A program made the translations under genes and the position numbers. This document shows, piece after piece, positions 43,684 through 52,319 of a stretch of DNA of 64,000 nt. Position 1 is the first letter of the stretch; each line of letters begins with the position of its first letter. Origin of the DNA: Moduliflexus sp964602655 (lineage in GTDB: Bacteria; Moduliflexota; Moduliflexia; Moduliflexales; Moduliflexaceae); NCBI GenBank assembly GCA_964602655.1, contig CAZRSF010000030.1, positions 3,813-67,812 of the forward strand, given 5' to 3'. The notes beneath the pieces were generated by a model. The model ran no database searches, was not told where the DNA came from, and worked only from the letters and a program-made list of their open reading frames with translations.

Positions 43684-43714
43684 GTTGTCAGACACTTTCG
43701 AAGTGTCTGACAAC
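43684..43714 (+). terminator. Perfect hairpin after ygeW (GTCAGACAC family)
   Basis: GTTGTCAGACACTT and its exact complement around TCG, 9 bases after the ygeW stop, followed by TCTTG. One of four related gene-end hairpins. Confidence 0.75.
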
Positions 43715-43731
43715 TCTTGCTCGCCTAAATA

Positions 43732-44469
43732 ATGAACGCACACACCTCATGGCGACAGCGCGCATTCAACGTCATCGCCCATCGCGGCGCATCGGGTCAC
43801 GCGCCGGAAAATACACTCTCAGCGTTCCAGAAAGCGATCTACATGGGCGCGGATATGGTGGAACTCGACGTGCATCTTTCGCGCGACGGCGAACTCGTTG
43901 TGACTCATGACGAAAGCCTCGAACATCTGACCAATGGCTTCGGCTACGTGAAAGATTATACCGTGTCCGAATTAAAGCATTTCGAGGTTATGGTAAAAAC
44001 AGGAGACCGTCGGCCAGAGCGGATTCCTACGCTGCGGGAAGTCTTCGAATTCGTCGGAAAGCGCGTCGGCGTTGTGGTGGAAATCAAAACCGGTCAGTTT
44101 TCATATCCGGGAATCGAGGCGAAAACGGCGCGTTTGCTGGAAGAATTCGATCTGCTTGACGACGCCCTCGTCATCGCGTTTTATCATCCGACCTTACGCG
44201 AAATCAAACGCATCAACCCGCATATCGCCACCGGTATTTTATATGCGGCCGGTTTGATCGAACCCTGGGCCGTCGCGGAAACGGTCGGGGCTGACGCGCT
44301 GCATCCGCATTTTCATTATATCTGGCCGGAAGTCGTCGTCGAATCGCAAAAACGCGGCTATCGCGTCCATCCCTGGACAATAGATTCGCCCGACGATCTG
44401 CAACGCTGGAAAGCGTTCGGAGTAGATGGCATCACCACCGATTTTCCGGATCGGCTGATTGAGCTATGA
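43732..44469 (+). CDS. Glycerophosphodiester phosphodiesterase
   Basis: 245-residue TIM-barrel enzyme that splits glycerophosphodiesters to glycerol 3-phosphate and an alcohol; no signal peptide, so cytoplasmic. The catalytic first strand is intact: VIAHRGASGHAPENTLSAF, then MVELDVHLSRDGELVVTHDESLE (two metal carboxylates and the second histidine). VVVEIKTG and VHPWTIDSPDDL complete the active site. The ribosome site is weak. The last base pairs overlap the ATG of a truncated PHP gene as ATGA, which shows a former operon with that gene. Confidence 0.93.
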   Translation: MNAHTSWRQRAFNVIAHRGASGHAPENTLSAFQKAIYMGADMVELDVHLSRDGELVVTHDESLEHLTNGFGYVKDYTVSELKHFEVMVKTGDRRPERIPTLREVFEFVGKRVGVVVEIKTGQFSYPGIEAKTARLLEEFDLLDDALVIAFYHPTLREIKRINPHIATGILYAAGLIEPWAVAETVGADALHPHFHYIWPEVVVESQKRGYRVHPWTIDSPDDLQRWKAFGVDGITTDFPDRLIEL

Positions 44470-44675
44470 AATTCATCGCTGATTTTCACATCCATTCCCA
44501 CTACTCCCGCGCCACCAGCCAGGATTTGACGTTCGAGCATCTGCATAAATGGGCGCAGTTGAAAGGCGTGCAGGTCGTCGGCACAGGCGATTTGACACAC
44601 CCAGGCTGGCTGAACGAGATGCGCGAGAAGCTCGAACCGGCGGAAAGCGGCCTTTTCCGCCTCAAAGACCGGTAG
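44466..44675 (+). pseudogene. Truncated PHP-domain protein (endonuclease Q-like N-terminus)
   Basis: Sixty-nine codons that read as the start of a PHP-domain protein: FIADFHIHSHYSRATS supplies the first metal histidines, followed by LHKWAQLKGVQVVGTGDLTHPGWL and LEPAESGLFRLK. This matches the beginning of long PHP proteins of the EndoQ/TIGR00375 type (normally several hundred residues). The match stops abruptly at about 44670, where Rhs-type sequence begins in another frame. It shares ATGA with the upstream gene. It is a broken gene left by the event that brought in the Rhs cassette. Confidence 0.8.
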
Positions 44676-44697
44676 CGCGACCTACCACTACGACCCG

Positions 44698-45882
44698 TTG
44701 GGTCGCCGCGTGGCGAAAATCCTTGACAATGTCGTCACGTACGACGTCTTGACGATGGAGCGGGACGGCGCGGTCTATACGTACCATCGCGACTCGCTCG
44801 GCAGTGTCACCGAGATCGCCGACGCACAGGGCGCGCTCGTCGAACGCTACGAATATGACGTGTACGGCGCGGCACGGCTCTTTGACAGCAGCGGCCAGCG
44901 GATATTCGACTCCGCCATCGGCAATCCGATCCGCTTCACCGGGCGCTGGTACGACGCGGAAAGCGACAACTACGACTACCGCGCCCGCGTCTATTCGCCC
45001 GCCTTAGGCCGCTTCTTGCAGACCGATCCACTCGGTGCTGTGGATGGCTTCAATCTCTACGCCTACGTCGGCAATAATCCGGTCACGTGGCTCGATCCGT
45101 TCGGGTTATGGCATGCAGGCGTAATTGCTGATTCATATAACGCGCAAGTATCTATCGCAATGGCTGGCCTGAATGATCTGACGGCAAATTCGACCAACCC
45201 GATCACGCATCTGTTGTCAGCGACCCTTCAAACAGCGATGATTATTGGCGGCGCACCAGTATCTTTGCTGAATTTCGACACTGGCTTAGGCGAATGGTTC
45301 TCCGATCCGACTGACTACAATAAAATTCCTGTGCTGGGTCCGGTAGGGCAGAATTTTGGCACGAGCTTGGGCGAACTCATCATGGACCCGTCGGTAGAAA
45401 ACGGGGCGCAGTTTACGATGGCAGGATGTCAGGTTCTCACCACGGTGGCGGGTGGATTGCAACTCGCGGAAATGATTCCTGGAATGAAGACAATCCCAGT
45501 CAGTCCTGCGGGGCTTCCTGATAACCTTGCCTCTACCTTTATGGGGAATAAGTATACAGCACGGGTACTAAGCCAAGACCTGATTCTCTATCGCGCGGGA
45601 ACGAAGAACCAACCACTGGGGCAATTCTTTACAGAAACGCCTCCGGTAAGTGAAATACAGGTGAGAATTGATCAGGCTGTTTTGCCTATATGGCCTGGAG
45701 GAGGAACTTCTCCAATCGATACAGGATTTAAAGTAAGCATACCGAAGGGGACAACTATTTATGAAGGAATAATAGCCCCCCAAGGAGGTTTCTATTTGGG
45801 AGGAACGAAACAAATTGTTGTACAAAAACCATGGACAATTAAAGATGTTACGGTGCTTGATAGCTTTCCTTTAGTCAAGTAA
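44698..45882 (+). CDS. Rhs tip with C-terminal toxin-like domain (N-terminally truncated)
   Basis: 394 residues in the longest frame (TTG start); similarity begins about seven codons earlier, so the real 5' part is missing. The first 140 residues are the end of an Rhs/YD-repeat shell: YHRDSLGSVTEI, RYEYDVYGAARL, FTGRWYDAESDNYDYRARVY, then the core ALGRFLQTDPLG and LYAYVGNNPVTWLDPFGL. After this point comes a variable domain of about 255 residues, whose last 120 (LILYRAGTKNQPLGQFF; GGGTSPIDTGFKVSIPKGT; GGFYLGGTKQIVV) resemble toxin ends that look like ADP-ribosyltransferases; that assignment is tentative. Base composition falls in this part. A small gene 9 bases downstream is the likely immunity partner. 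Confidence 0.8.
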   Translation: MGRRVAKILDNVVTYDVLTMERDGAVYTYHRDSLGSVTEIADAQGALVERYEYDVYGAARLFDSSGQRIFDSAIGNPIRFTGRWYDAESDNYDYRARVYSPALGRFLQTDPLGAVDGFNLYAYVGNNPVTWLDPFGLWHAGVIADSYNAQVSIAMAGLNDLTANSTNPITHLLSATLQTAMIIGGAPVSLLNFDTGLGEWFSDPTDYNKIPVLGPVGQNFGTSLGELIMDPSVENGAQFTMAGCQVLTTVAGGLQLAEMIPGMKTIPVSPAGLPDNLASTFMGNKYTARVLSQDLILYRAGTKNQPLGQFFTETPPVSEIQVRIDQAVLPIWPGGGTSPIDTGFKVSIPKGTTIYEGIIAPQGGFYLGGTKQIVVQKPWTIKDVTVLDSFPLVK

Positions 45883-45891
45883 TGGGTAAAG

Positions 45892-46194
45892 ATGATGAAT
45901 ATTGATAACGTAACCAATAAACTGAAACAGATCGAAATTATTCTTCGGACATGTGGTGAGTCGAGGTGGCTTTCAGTAATTGAGTCCTTTATTGCTCAAC
46001 TTTTAAGTCATGGCGAAGATGACGATTTTCGTGGTACTTTGCGTGAGATCATTGGAATGTATGGAGGAATGGGATCATTTAATGATCTTGTTTTATTTGA
46101 TGGTGGAAAAGTATGTTATAGCGAGAATGAACAATTAAATACATTGAGAGAAGAGTTATACGCACTCTGTCAAGCAGTACTTGTAAGCCAGTAA
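45892..46194 (+). CDS. Probable immunity protein for the Rhs toxin
   Basis: 100 residues, starting 9 bases after the toxin stop; a GGTAAAG lies just before the double ATG. It is helical and acidic, with a central MYGGMGSFNDLVLFDGGK motif that I recall from small proteins of unknown function often found next to Rhs-type toxins. Its codons are clearly more AT-rich than those of the surrounding genes, as expected of a transferred toxin-immunity pair. Position, size and composition support an immunity role; direct evidence is absent. Confidence 0.65.
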   Translation: MMNIDNVTNKLKQIEIILRTCGESRWLSVIESFIAQLLSHGEDDDFRGTLREIIGMYGGMGSFNDLVLFDGGKVCYSENEQLNTLREELYALCQAVLVSQ

Positions 46195-46226
46195 ATACGA
46201 ATTACAAAGATATTTCGTTTTATCTG

Positions 46227-46406
46227 CGCTGGTACGACACGGAAAGCGGCAACTACGACTATCGCACCCGCACCTATTCGCCCGCGCTGGGCCGCTTCTT
46301 GCAGACTGACCCGCTGGGCTACATCGACGGCTTCAACCTCTACGCCTACGTCGGCAATAATCCGGTCAGGCGGTCACCATCCCACGGCAGCCCTGAACAG
46401 GATTGA
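46227..46406 (+). pseudogene. Displaced second Rhs tip
   Basis: Sixty codons without a start that repeat the end of the Rhs core: RWYDTESGNYDYRTRTYSPA, LGRFLQTDPLGY, FNLYAYVGNNPV, then a short unrelated tail to TGA. It is nearly the same sequence as 44947-45090, so the toxin-immunity cassette sits between two copies of the core, the layout expected when an old tip is displaced by a new one. Confidence 0.8.
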
Positions 46407-46543
46407 AACGCAAAACGCCGTCAGCGAGGACGAACCGCACTGACAGCGTTTGTGTGTTCTGACGTTTTGCAGTTTTAGCGCTTTAACGTCTTAGCGTCTT
46501 GACGCTATGCTGTCTTACTGGTTTGGCATTAAGGCGTCATGCC

Positions 46544-46894
46544 ATCGTGCTGATCAAGCCAGGCGATCAACGCTTCTTCGAGAATGCCGGACTTACTGAC
46601 GGCGGCGCGATGTTCGTCGCCGGGATGTCCAGCATTGTCGAACCCGCCTTCAACGACATCTGGACGATTCCCGGCGAAGAAGCGCTCCCGGCGCAATGGC
46701 GGCAGGAAGATGAGGCGCTGTTCCGCCGGATTGACCCGACCTCGTATTTTCATACCCTGCAATTCTCCGATTTCGCCGACGCCATCCGCAATGGACGCGC
46801 GCCCGCCGTTGACGGCAAGGAAGGCCGCAAGAGCGTTGCGCTGATCGAAGCGATTTATAGATCGGGTCGAGAACGCATTCCCGTAAAATTATAG
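46544..46894 (+). pseudogene. C-terminal fragment of a Gfo/Idh/MocA-type oxidoreductase
   Basis: About 116 codons that read like the end of a sugar-type NAD-dependent dehydrogenase: IVEPAFNDIWTIPGEE, QWRQEDEALF and the family-typical end FADAIRNGRAPAVDGKEGRKSVALIEAIYRSG. The N-terminal Rossmann domain is absent, and the frame opens in unrelated sequence behind the Rhs remnant. It marks the right boundary of the rearranged region. Confidence 0.75.
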
Positions 46895-46972
46895 GACGGC
46901 AATGATCAAGGCAACGAAACAGCGTTCCGTTGCCTTGAGGTGAGAAGGGGGGATTAGCGAAATCAACACGCA

Positions 46973-48031
46973 TTATTGACTTCTATACGGGCGTTCCTGA
47001 CGAGGGGGCGGTTTGGTTTCATCGTCGTCTTCTTTCGTGCCGCGCACTCCGACAGTCACCCGCGCAGAGCCGCCCGTAGAGAGCGTTGCGGTATTCGTAA
47101 AATAGGAAAATTCATTTTTTGCAATGTCTTCTTTATGCGTCACCATGCTATAGAATACCGTCGCCTCGGTATCAGGCGGGATATCGGCAAACGCAATCTT
47201 GAATTCGCGTTCGTTGATATGCCTGACGGTACAAGTGGCTTTCTCAGGACACTCAATGTTGAATTCAGCGAGTTGTAATGACCCGCCTTTGGTACCTTCG
47301 GACAAGACATCGGTTAATTCTGTATGATTTTCAAGGCTCGTGTCCGTATTACGGAGAACCAATGTATAAAGGAACGTTTCCTGACCGTACGTGACGGCTT
47401 CGGTTTGATTGACTTTTTTTTGCACGATAAAATCCGGCATACCGCTTTCAGGTACGCAGTTACTATACCGATGGACAAGCGAAAAGGCGCGGCTGCAATC
47501 GTACCCGCCCGGCGGGCATTTGGCGTTAACGCTGATGTGAATGTTCGCGCTGCCGTCGCCAAATTTTGGCTTGGGTTGAATGCTGATCATCGCGTAGCCA
47601 CAGCGCGGATCAAATCCCTTGCCCCCCTGACATTCGTTCAAGTCAATCCGTACGCAGCCGCCATCAGGTTTCCATTCGATCGAGCGTTCGTCCTTTTTGA
47701 CAAAAAACAGATCGGACATTCCGTCGTGATTCTGATCGAGTTCCGCGCGTTGGTACGCGTCCGTATCAGTGAAATAGACGAAATCGAAATCCTGGTTCAC
47801 ATCGCGAATATCGAACCGAATGCTGCACAAATCAATAAAGTCCATCAACGGCGGATAGACATCCGGCGTGGTTTGATACCAGATGTAATACGGGCCGCAT
47901 GTCCCGGCCTGACCATTCGGCGACAGCGCCTTTGCCCACAAATACGGAGCGGCAGCAAAGATGATTGCATTCATCAGAAAAAAGCGCAATCCACGCTTCC
48001 AAGCTTTGGGTAATCGAGATGCATGATTCAT
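46973..48031 (-). CDS. Secreted cysteine-rich protein with DUF11-like domain
   Basis: 352 residues. An N-terminal hydrophobic segment (FFLMNAIIFAAAPYLWAKA) acts as a signal peptide. The middle part holds about ten cysteines and the calcium-loop-like DQNHDGMSDLFF. The C-terminal third (QKKVNQTEAVTYGQETFLYTLVLRNTD, LTDVLSEGTKG, FTNTATLSTGGSARVTV) follows the beta-sandwich pattern of DUF11 repeats in cell-surface proteins. The tail is rich in Pro, Arg and acidic residues. It diverges from a secreted metalloprotease gene. The function is unknown; a structural or surface role is the most likely. Confidence 0.7.
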   Translation of the reverse strand: MNHASRLPKAWKRGLRFFLMNAIIFAAAPYLWAKALSPNGQAGTCGPYYIWYQTTPDVYPPLMDFIDLCSIRFDIRDVNQDFDFVYFTDTDAYQRAELDQNHDGMSDLFFVKKDERSIEWKPDGGCVRIDLNECQGGKGFDPRCGYAMISIQPKPKFGDGSANIHISVNAKCPPGGYDCSRAFSLVHRYSNCVPESGMPDFIVQKKVNQTEAVTYGQETFLYTLVLRNTDTSLENHTELTDVLSEGTKGGSLQLAEFNIECPEKATCTVRHINEREFKIAFADIPPDTEATVFYSMVTHKEDIAKNEFSYFTNTATLSTGGSARVTVGVRGTKEDDDETKPPPRQERPYRSQ

Positions 48032-48269
48032 TGCTCGAAACCTCCTTTTTGAGAGTGACGTATGTTAACGATATGCCGATTGCTCGATATATCACACACG
48101 GCGCGGCATTCGTCAATCTTTTTTTGTGAAAATTTCCTGAATCGCTCAGACGAATGAAATTTTGCAATAGGCGTATATTTTCCTTGCTAAATTTTTCTGC
48201 GGCGCAAATCTTTTTCAATGCTGTTTCGAATCAATCGAAAGAAACGTTTTCATACATAATGGGGGGATT

Positions 48270-49430
48270 ATGAAAAACTCGTTTCGTGCTCATCTTGTCT
48301 TTTTAGGCGTCATTGTCGCACTCTGGGGCGCGCAAAGCTGCCAACACGATTCCTCGCCTACGTCGTCCGCCACTTCGCCTGCTTCAGATACAAAACCTGC
48401 GCTGACCCCGACAACGGGAGCGCTTTCAATCGAAGGAACATTGGTTGGCGCTGTCAGCCGACGCGCCTTGCCGAATGTCCAGGTCAAACTCGGCGCTCAC
48501 ACTGCGATCACGGATGCGCAGGGGAAATTTACGTTTGCGAATGCGAAGGACACGCCGTTGTCTTTTCAGGTGAGCGGCGAAACCGTGTACACGCGAGTCG
48601 CCGCAATCGAGAACAATGCGAGCATTGAGCTTGACGCCATTGAAAAAGACAGCGGCTTTCATCTCGGTTTTTATCGAGAACTCGCCAGAGGGAACCATCC
48701 GACGGAACAGCATCTCTATCCGTTGCAACGCTGGACAAGCCCCCCGACGTTTTACATTGATACCAATCCGGCGGCCACGAATGATCCGGAAATTTCCAGA
48801 GAGACGATTGAGTCTGTCAGACAGCTTATCACGAAGATGACGCCGATTTTTACCGGAGAGGTGTTCGAGGCTGCCGACATTCAACTGCACTACTTTGGCG
48901 GGTATGATTTTTCGTTGATTCCCGACAATACGATAGTGATTTCGTTTGACGATTCGTTAATGGACAGAGGGGCGATGGGGGTCACGTTTACTGAGCCGAG
49001 CTTTCAAGCTGCGCCAACCGGAGCGCTGTCGAAGGCATGGATTTTTGTGTTGAACGCCGACGCTCCTTATCAGAATACCGGAATCAGCAAAATCGAACTG
49101 TTAGCGCACGAGATGGGACATGCGTTCGGTTTTCGACATACATCGCTATTGCCGTCCGTGATGATGAAAATCGGCGTGTTTGGGGGAACGTACAGCAGCC
49201 ATGATCGCCTGCACATGTCTCTCGTCTATCACCGCCCGTTCGGTAATACGGATATTGACGCCGACCCGCTGCCGAATCAAAAATCATTTGGGGAACTTCC
49301 AGGCCGACAGGCATTTATTGATCGCGCGCCCGTGTCTCTTTCTCCAAAGATGAAGAGCGATCCGTCCCGATTATCAAGCCCAACCGCCTACCTGTTTTCT
49401 ACCGTGCCCGGCCACAACATTTCCGAATAA
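48270..49430 (+). CDS. Putative metzincin-type metalloprotease lipoprotein
   Basis: 386 residues. The signal peptide ends in a lipobox-like WGAQSC. A Ser/Thr/Pro linker is followed by a carboxypeptidase-regulatory-like beta domain (IEGTLVGAVSRRALPNVQVKLG, ITDAQGKFTF). The catalytic zinc site is HEMGHAFGFRH, the extended metzincin motif HExxHxxGxxH, with SVMM a few residues later as the Met-turn. It should act outside the cytoplasm, anchored to a membrane. It diverges from a secreted Cys-rich protein and is followed by a GTCAGACAC hairpin. Confidence 0.85.
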   Translation: MKNSFRAHLVFLGVIVALWGAQSCQHDSSPTSSATSPASDTKPALTPTTGALSIEGTLVGAVSRRALPNVQVKLGAHTAITDAQGKFTFANAKDTPLSFQVSGETVYTRVAAIENNASIELDAIEKDSGFHLGFYRELARGNHPTEQHLYPLQRWTSPPTFYIDTNPAATNDPEISRETIESVRQLITKMTPIFTGEVFEAADIQLHYFGGYDFSLIPDNTIVISFDDSLMDRGAMGVTFTEPSFQAAPTGALSKAWIFVLNADAPYQNTGISKIELLAHEMGHAFGFRHTSLLPSVMMKIGVFGGTYSSHDRLHMSLVYHRPFGNTDIDADPLPNQKSFGELPGRQAFIDRAPVSLSPKMKSDPSRLSSPTAYLFSTVPGHNISE

Positions 49431-49470
49431 CTGCGCGATGCCCTATTATTCAGGGCATTATAGGGCACGA

Positions 49471-49507
49471 AAAGCTGTCAGACACGTCGAACGTGCCTGA
49501 CAGCTTT
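49471..49507 (+). terminator. Hairpin terminator (GCTGTCAGACAC family)
   Basis: AAAGCTGTCAGACACGT and its near-exact complement around a short loop, 41 bases after the metalloprotease stop, ending in TTTGTC. Confidence 0.7.
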
Positions 49508-49756
49508 GTCATAACCATGATCAAATATTCGGCATGAGTTATGGTACAAGTTTTACAGATATTTCTGTTTCTGACGCAAAAGTGGTATCGTTTTTCGGGT
49601 AATTTTTTTCTCAAAAGCGTAAATTTCTATTGACAACATTATTCATAAAACGCATCGTATAATTCAAGAAATGAGTTGTGACGCTGTTAACCGTTTACTG
49701 ATTGCCGATGACAACTTTCAATAATATCATAAATAATAAGAATTTGTTGGTTGCGT

Positions 49757-49784
49757 GGAACTTTTTTGCAACGACCTTGTCAAA
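49757..49784 (+). promoter_or_regulatory. SigmaE-type autoregulatory promoter
   Basis: GGAACTT (49757-49763), a 15-base spacer, then GTCAAA (49779-49784). The enterobacterial sigmaE consensus is close to GGAACTT-N15-GTCTAA, so the -35 and spacing agree exactly and the -10 at five of six positions. It stands about 50 bases before the TTG start of the ECF sigma gene. Confidence 0.75.
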
Positions 49785-49836
49785 AAACGTAGATACCGTA
49801 AGCGTCTCCAAATTAGGAGAAGGAGAGACGCATACG

Positions 49837-50394
49837 TTGATCTCGGATGAGGAACTTGTATCATTCTCGCAGCGAGGTGATACCAATGCGTTTGAACAAT
49901 TGATCATTCGCTATCAGCGTCAGGTGTTTCATCTGATTTATCAGATGACCAATAATGCGGAGGTTGTCGAAGACATTGGGCAGGATGTGTTTATTGCTGC
50001 CTTTAAAGGAATAAAAGATTTTCACGGCAAGTCATCGTTCTTTACCTGGTTGTACCGCATCGCGATCAATCATTGTAAAAATTATTTGGCTGCATCTACT
50101 CGAATCCAAAATTTCGAAACCCGGTATCGCAAAGAAGAATCGCTTGATGAGATTACGGAAGATTACGAAGAAAATCCGCAAAGTTTGTTGTTGGCAAAAG
50201 AGTTTGTCGAACAGTTGGAAGGCGCATTAGCCATTCTGCCCGCAGAGCAGCGCGTTGTCGTGACGCTCTGTGAATTTCAGGGGTTGTCGTATGAGGAGAT
50301 TGCCGACATTCTGGAATGCCCGGTTGGGACTGTTCGCTCGCGACTCTCGCGCGCAAGAACTGCGTTGCAAGACATATTAGATCACACGCTATGA
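49837..50394 (+). CDS. rpoE: RpoE-like ECF sigma factor
   Basis: 185 residues from the TTG at 49837, preceded by the strong AGGAGAAGGAG about 9 bases away. The longer frame, from 49702, would run through the sigmaE-type promoter. Region 2 is typical (DEELVSFSQRGDTNAFEQLIIRYQRQVFHLI, VVEDIGQDVFIAAFKGI, SFFTWLYRIAINHCKNYL), and so is region 4 (LPAEQRVVVTLCEFQGLSYEEIADILECPVGTVRSRLSRAR). It is followed by an anti-sigma factor, an RseB-like protein and a DegP-like protease, the sigmaE layout of proteobacteria. The cluster should answer envelope protein damage and control its own promoter. Confidence 0.93.
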   Translation: MISDEELVSFSQRGDTNAFEQLIIRYQRQVFHLIYQMTNNAEVVEDIGQDVFIAAFKGIKDFHGKSSFFTWLYRIAINHCKNYLAASTRIQNFETRYRKEESLDEITEDYEENPQSLLLAKEFVEQLEGALAILPAEQRVVVTLCEFQGLSYEEIADILECPVGTVRSRLSRARTALQDILDHTL

Positions 50395-50441
50395 GGTGAA
50401 AATGATGCCGTCCGAAAGGCGCGTTCTTTTCACGTCAAGAT

Positions 50442-51155
50442 GTGACCAGCAATGTTATGAAGTGTGATGCCTATCGTATTCTTATTACTGGATACATTGA
50501 CGAAGTTCTTTCTGAAAATGAAAATCGGATGCTCAAACAGCATCTTCAGACCTGTGAATCATGCCTTCATCATCTCCAACGCCAGGAGGCGTTGCGAACG
50601 ACGCTCAAACGCTATGCGTTTCTTCAGGAACCGCCCGTTGTGCCTTTGAATTTTGCCCAAAAAGTGACAGCGCAGCTTCAACCGGAAACCGTGTCTGTTT
50701 TTCAGCCGGAACGTTTGACGCAGCGTATTCGACAAGGGGTGCTTCGTTTTGTGGAGGCATGGAGTATCAATCTGAAGGCCAACCCGTTTGCCTGGACTGC
50801 GGCGGTGTCTTGCGCCATGATGCTTGTGGTCGGATTGCTCGCGTTCAACATGTTCTATTCCCCTGCCGCTCATCAGCCTGTTCAGCTTGAAGCGAAAGCT
50901 TCTGTCGAATCGGCGGTAACGCCGGCAGTACTTTCTGTTCAATCGGAACCGCTGCCGAATGTGATCTCTGACGCAGAGAATCCTTCGGTCTTCGAAATCG
51001 GGTTTGTCGAAGAACAATCGTCTGTTGCTCCGGCGCAAGCGCGAACGACAGCTTCCGAGGGATATGTCTATTCGCACGTGGTTGGAGGGTATCAAGACCG
51101 CCTGATTGATGATATCATGTTTGTCGGGTATGCCCAGGACGCAGTCATACAGTAA
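50442..51155 (+). CDS. rseA: Anti-sigma factor with ZAS zinc finger (RseA-like)
   Basis: 237 residues. The N-terminal cytoplasmic part carries the ZAS pattern HLQTCESC (H-x3-C-x2-C) plus an upstream cysteine, which would hold the sigma factor. One membrane segment follows at about residues 118-140 (WTAAVSCAMMLVVGLLAFNMF), then a periplasmic part of about 95 residues. This is the topology cut stepwise by DegS-type proteases and RseP, and an RseP gene is at the left end of the window. The start is a GTG at 50442; an ATG at 50457 is possible. Ribosome sites are weak for both. Confidence 0.88.
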   Translation: MTSNVMKCDAYRILITGYIDEVLSENENRMLKQHLQTCESCLHHLQRQEALRTTLKRYAFLQEPPVVPLNFAQKVTAQLQPETVSVFQPERLTQRIRQGVLRFVEAWSINLKANPFAWTAAVSCAMMLVVGLLAFNMFYSPAAHQPVQLEAKASVESAVTPAVLSVQSEPLPNVISDAENPSVFEIGFVEEQSSVAPAQARTTASEGYVYSHVVGGYQDRLIDDIMFVGYAQDAVIQ

Positions 51156-51210
51156 GCAAGGATTCATCATCGGTCGCAATATGGGAATACAGCAACTTAT
51201 AGGGATAAGA

Positions 51211-52317
51211 ATGAGAACGAGGAAGTGGGCGATCATCATGGCGTATGTCTGCGCCGTCATCGCGCTTCTTCCTTCGGCGAGTGTGGCGCAGAAAGATGCT
51301 GAAGAGGCATTGAACCCAATCAGAACGCTCACTTTCGATGATATTTTACAGATGCTTGATTCCTCCGAGAAACGCTTTAGCTACCTCGGCACGAAATTTG
51401 TTATTGATTATACCCCCACCCGACGTTCGACAACGTTAGTCAAAGTCACGTATGGCGCAGGCTTGGAAAAAAAAGAGGTTTCTCCGCTTCAACATGGCGA
51501 ATCGCAGATTATCCTCGATGATGGAAAATATTTATGGCACTATATTCCATCGCAAGCGTCAGTCATTAAGAAAAAGCAACAATTGTCATTAGGCAAAATT
51601 TCTCAGCGGATTTATTCGCAAAATAAGCTCATTCAAGAAAATTATACGATTCGAATCGAACAGCAGAACGTTGACACGCTTTCGCCGACGGTGTCGCAGA
51701 TTCCGTCAATCATGGGTGATGTGCTGGTCATGTTCGAGCCGAAAAGCCACGATCGCCCATCCTGGAAACTCTGGATTGAGAGCGAACACGGACTGATCGT
51801 GCGTACTGAAGTGTATGATGTCGAAGGAAATTTAGCGTTGCTGTCAGCGTTTTCCGAACTGACGTTCCAGCCGAAACTGTCAGAAAAATCGTTTGTCGTA
51901 ACGGTTCCCAAAGGGACGAAAATGGAAACGTCGGTGGAAAATCATTTCCATACGATTGAGGAAGCCCAGACCCAGGCGAGTTTTTCGATTGTCGCGCCGA
52001 CCTATCTGCCGCCGGGCTTTCTGCTGAATTCTGTCATCTCTTCGCCGACAGAACGCGGCGAAAAAGTGCAATTAGGCTACATTGACGGCATGAGCACGAT
52101 TTCCGTCTTCGAAGAAAAACAGGCGGCAGCGGTGGATACATCTCAAGGAACCAGTAAAGAAGTCGAAATCAATAGTTCGATCAAAGGAACATTTCATGAT
52201 CACGGCCTGATAAAAATTTTGCGATGGGCGCTTGATAATGAACGCTTCGTCACGCTTGTCGGCGAAGTCGCTGACGCCGAACTCGTTAAAATTGCCGCCT
52301 CGATTACGGCGGAATAA
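51211..52317 (+). CDS. rseB: RseB/MucB-like periplasmic regulator
   Basis: 368 residues from the ATG at 51211 (AGGGA upstream), with a signal peptide (WAIIMAYVCAVIALLPSASVAQ). The N-terminal lobe (RFSYLGTKFVIDY; HYIPSQASVIKKK; DVLVMFEPKSHDRPSWKLWIESEHGLIVRTEVYD) is the lipoprotein-like sensor fold of RseB, which shields the anti-sigma factor until it senses lipids or misfolded porins. The C-terminal lobe (FSIVAPTYLPPGFLL; VQLGYIDGMSTISVFEEK) matches the small RseB domain. It sits between rseA and degP. Confidence 0.87.
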   Translation: MRTRKWAIIMAYVCAVIALLPSASVAQKDAEEALNPIRTLTFDDILQMLDSSEKRFSYLGTKFVIDYTPTRRSTTLVKVTYGAGLEKKEVSPLQHGESQIILDDGKYLWHYIPSQASVIKKKQQLSLGKISQRIYSQNKLIQENYTIRIEQQNVDTLSPTVSQIPSIMGDVLVMFEPKSHDRPSWKLWIESEHGLIVRTEVYDVEGNLALLSAFSELTFQPKLSEKSFVVTVPKGTKMETSVENHFHTIEEAQTQASFSIVAPTYLPPGFLLNSVISSPTERGEKVQLGYIDGMSTISVFEEKQAAAVDTSQGTSKEVEINSSIKGTFHDHGLIKILRWALDNERFVTLVGEVADAELVKIAASITAE

Positions 52318-52319
52318 GC

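Larger units (their letters stand above)
49431..49836. other. Intergenic and leader region of the sigmaE operon
   Basis: About 400 bases with a CCCTATTATTCAGGG palindrome (49441), the hairpin at 49471-49507 and the sigmaE-type promoter at 49757-49784. The sigma-factor frame is open back to 49702, but that part shows no family similarity and contains the promoter. Confidence 0.6.

Noticed and set aside
46380..46420. GGATTGAAACGCAAAACG after the displaced Rhs tip resembles the end of a CRISPR repeat
   Set aside because: Only one copy; no spacing pattern or second repeat is present.
46430..46515. Repetitive-looking run (TTTTAGCGCTTTAACGTCTTAGCGTCTTGACGCT)-like text behind the Rhs remnant
   Set aside because: Short and irregular, with no clear unit length; probably decayed sequence at the junction.
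49630..49663. TTGACA and TATAAT upstream of the sigmaE gene as a sigma70 promoter
   Set aside because: The spacer is 22 bases, too long; the GGAACTT-N15-GTCAAA site fits much better.
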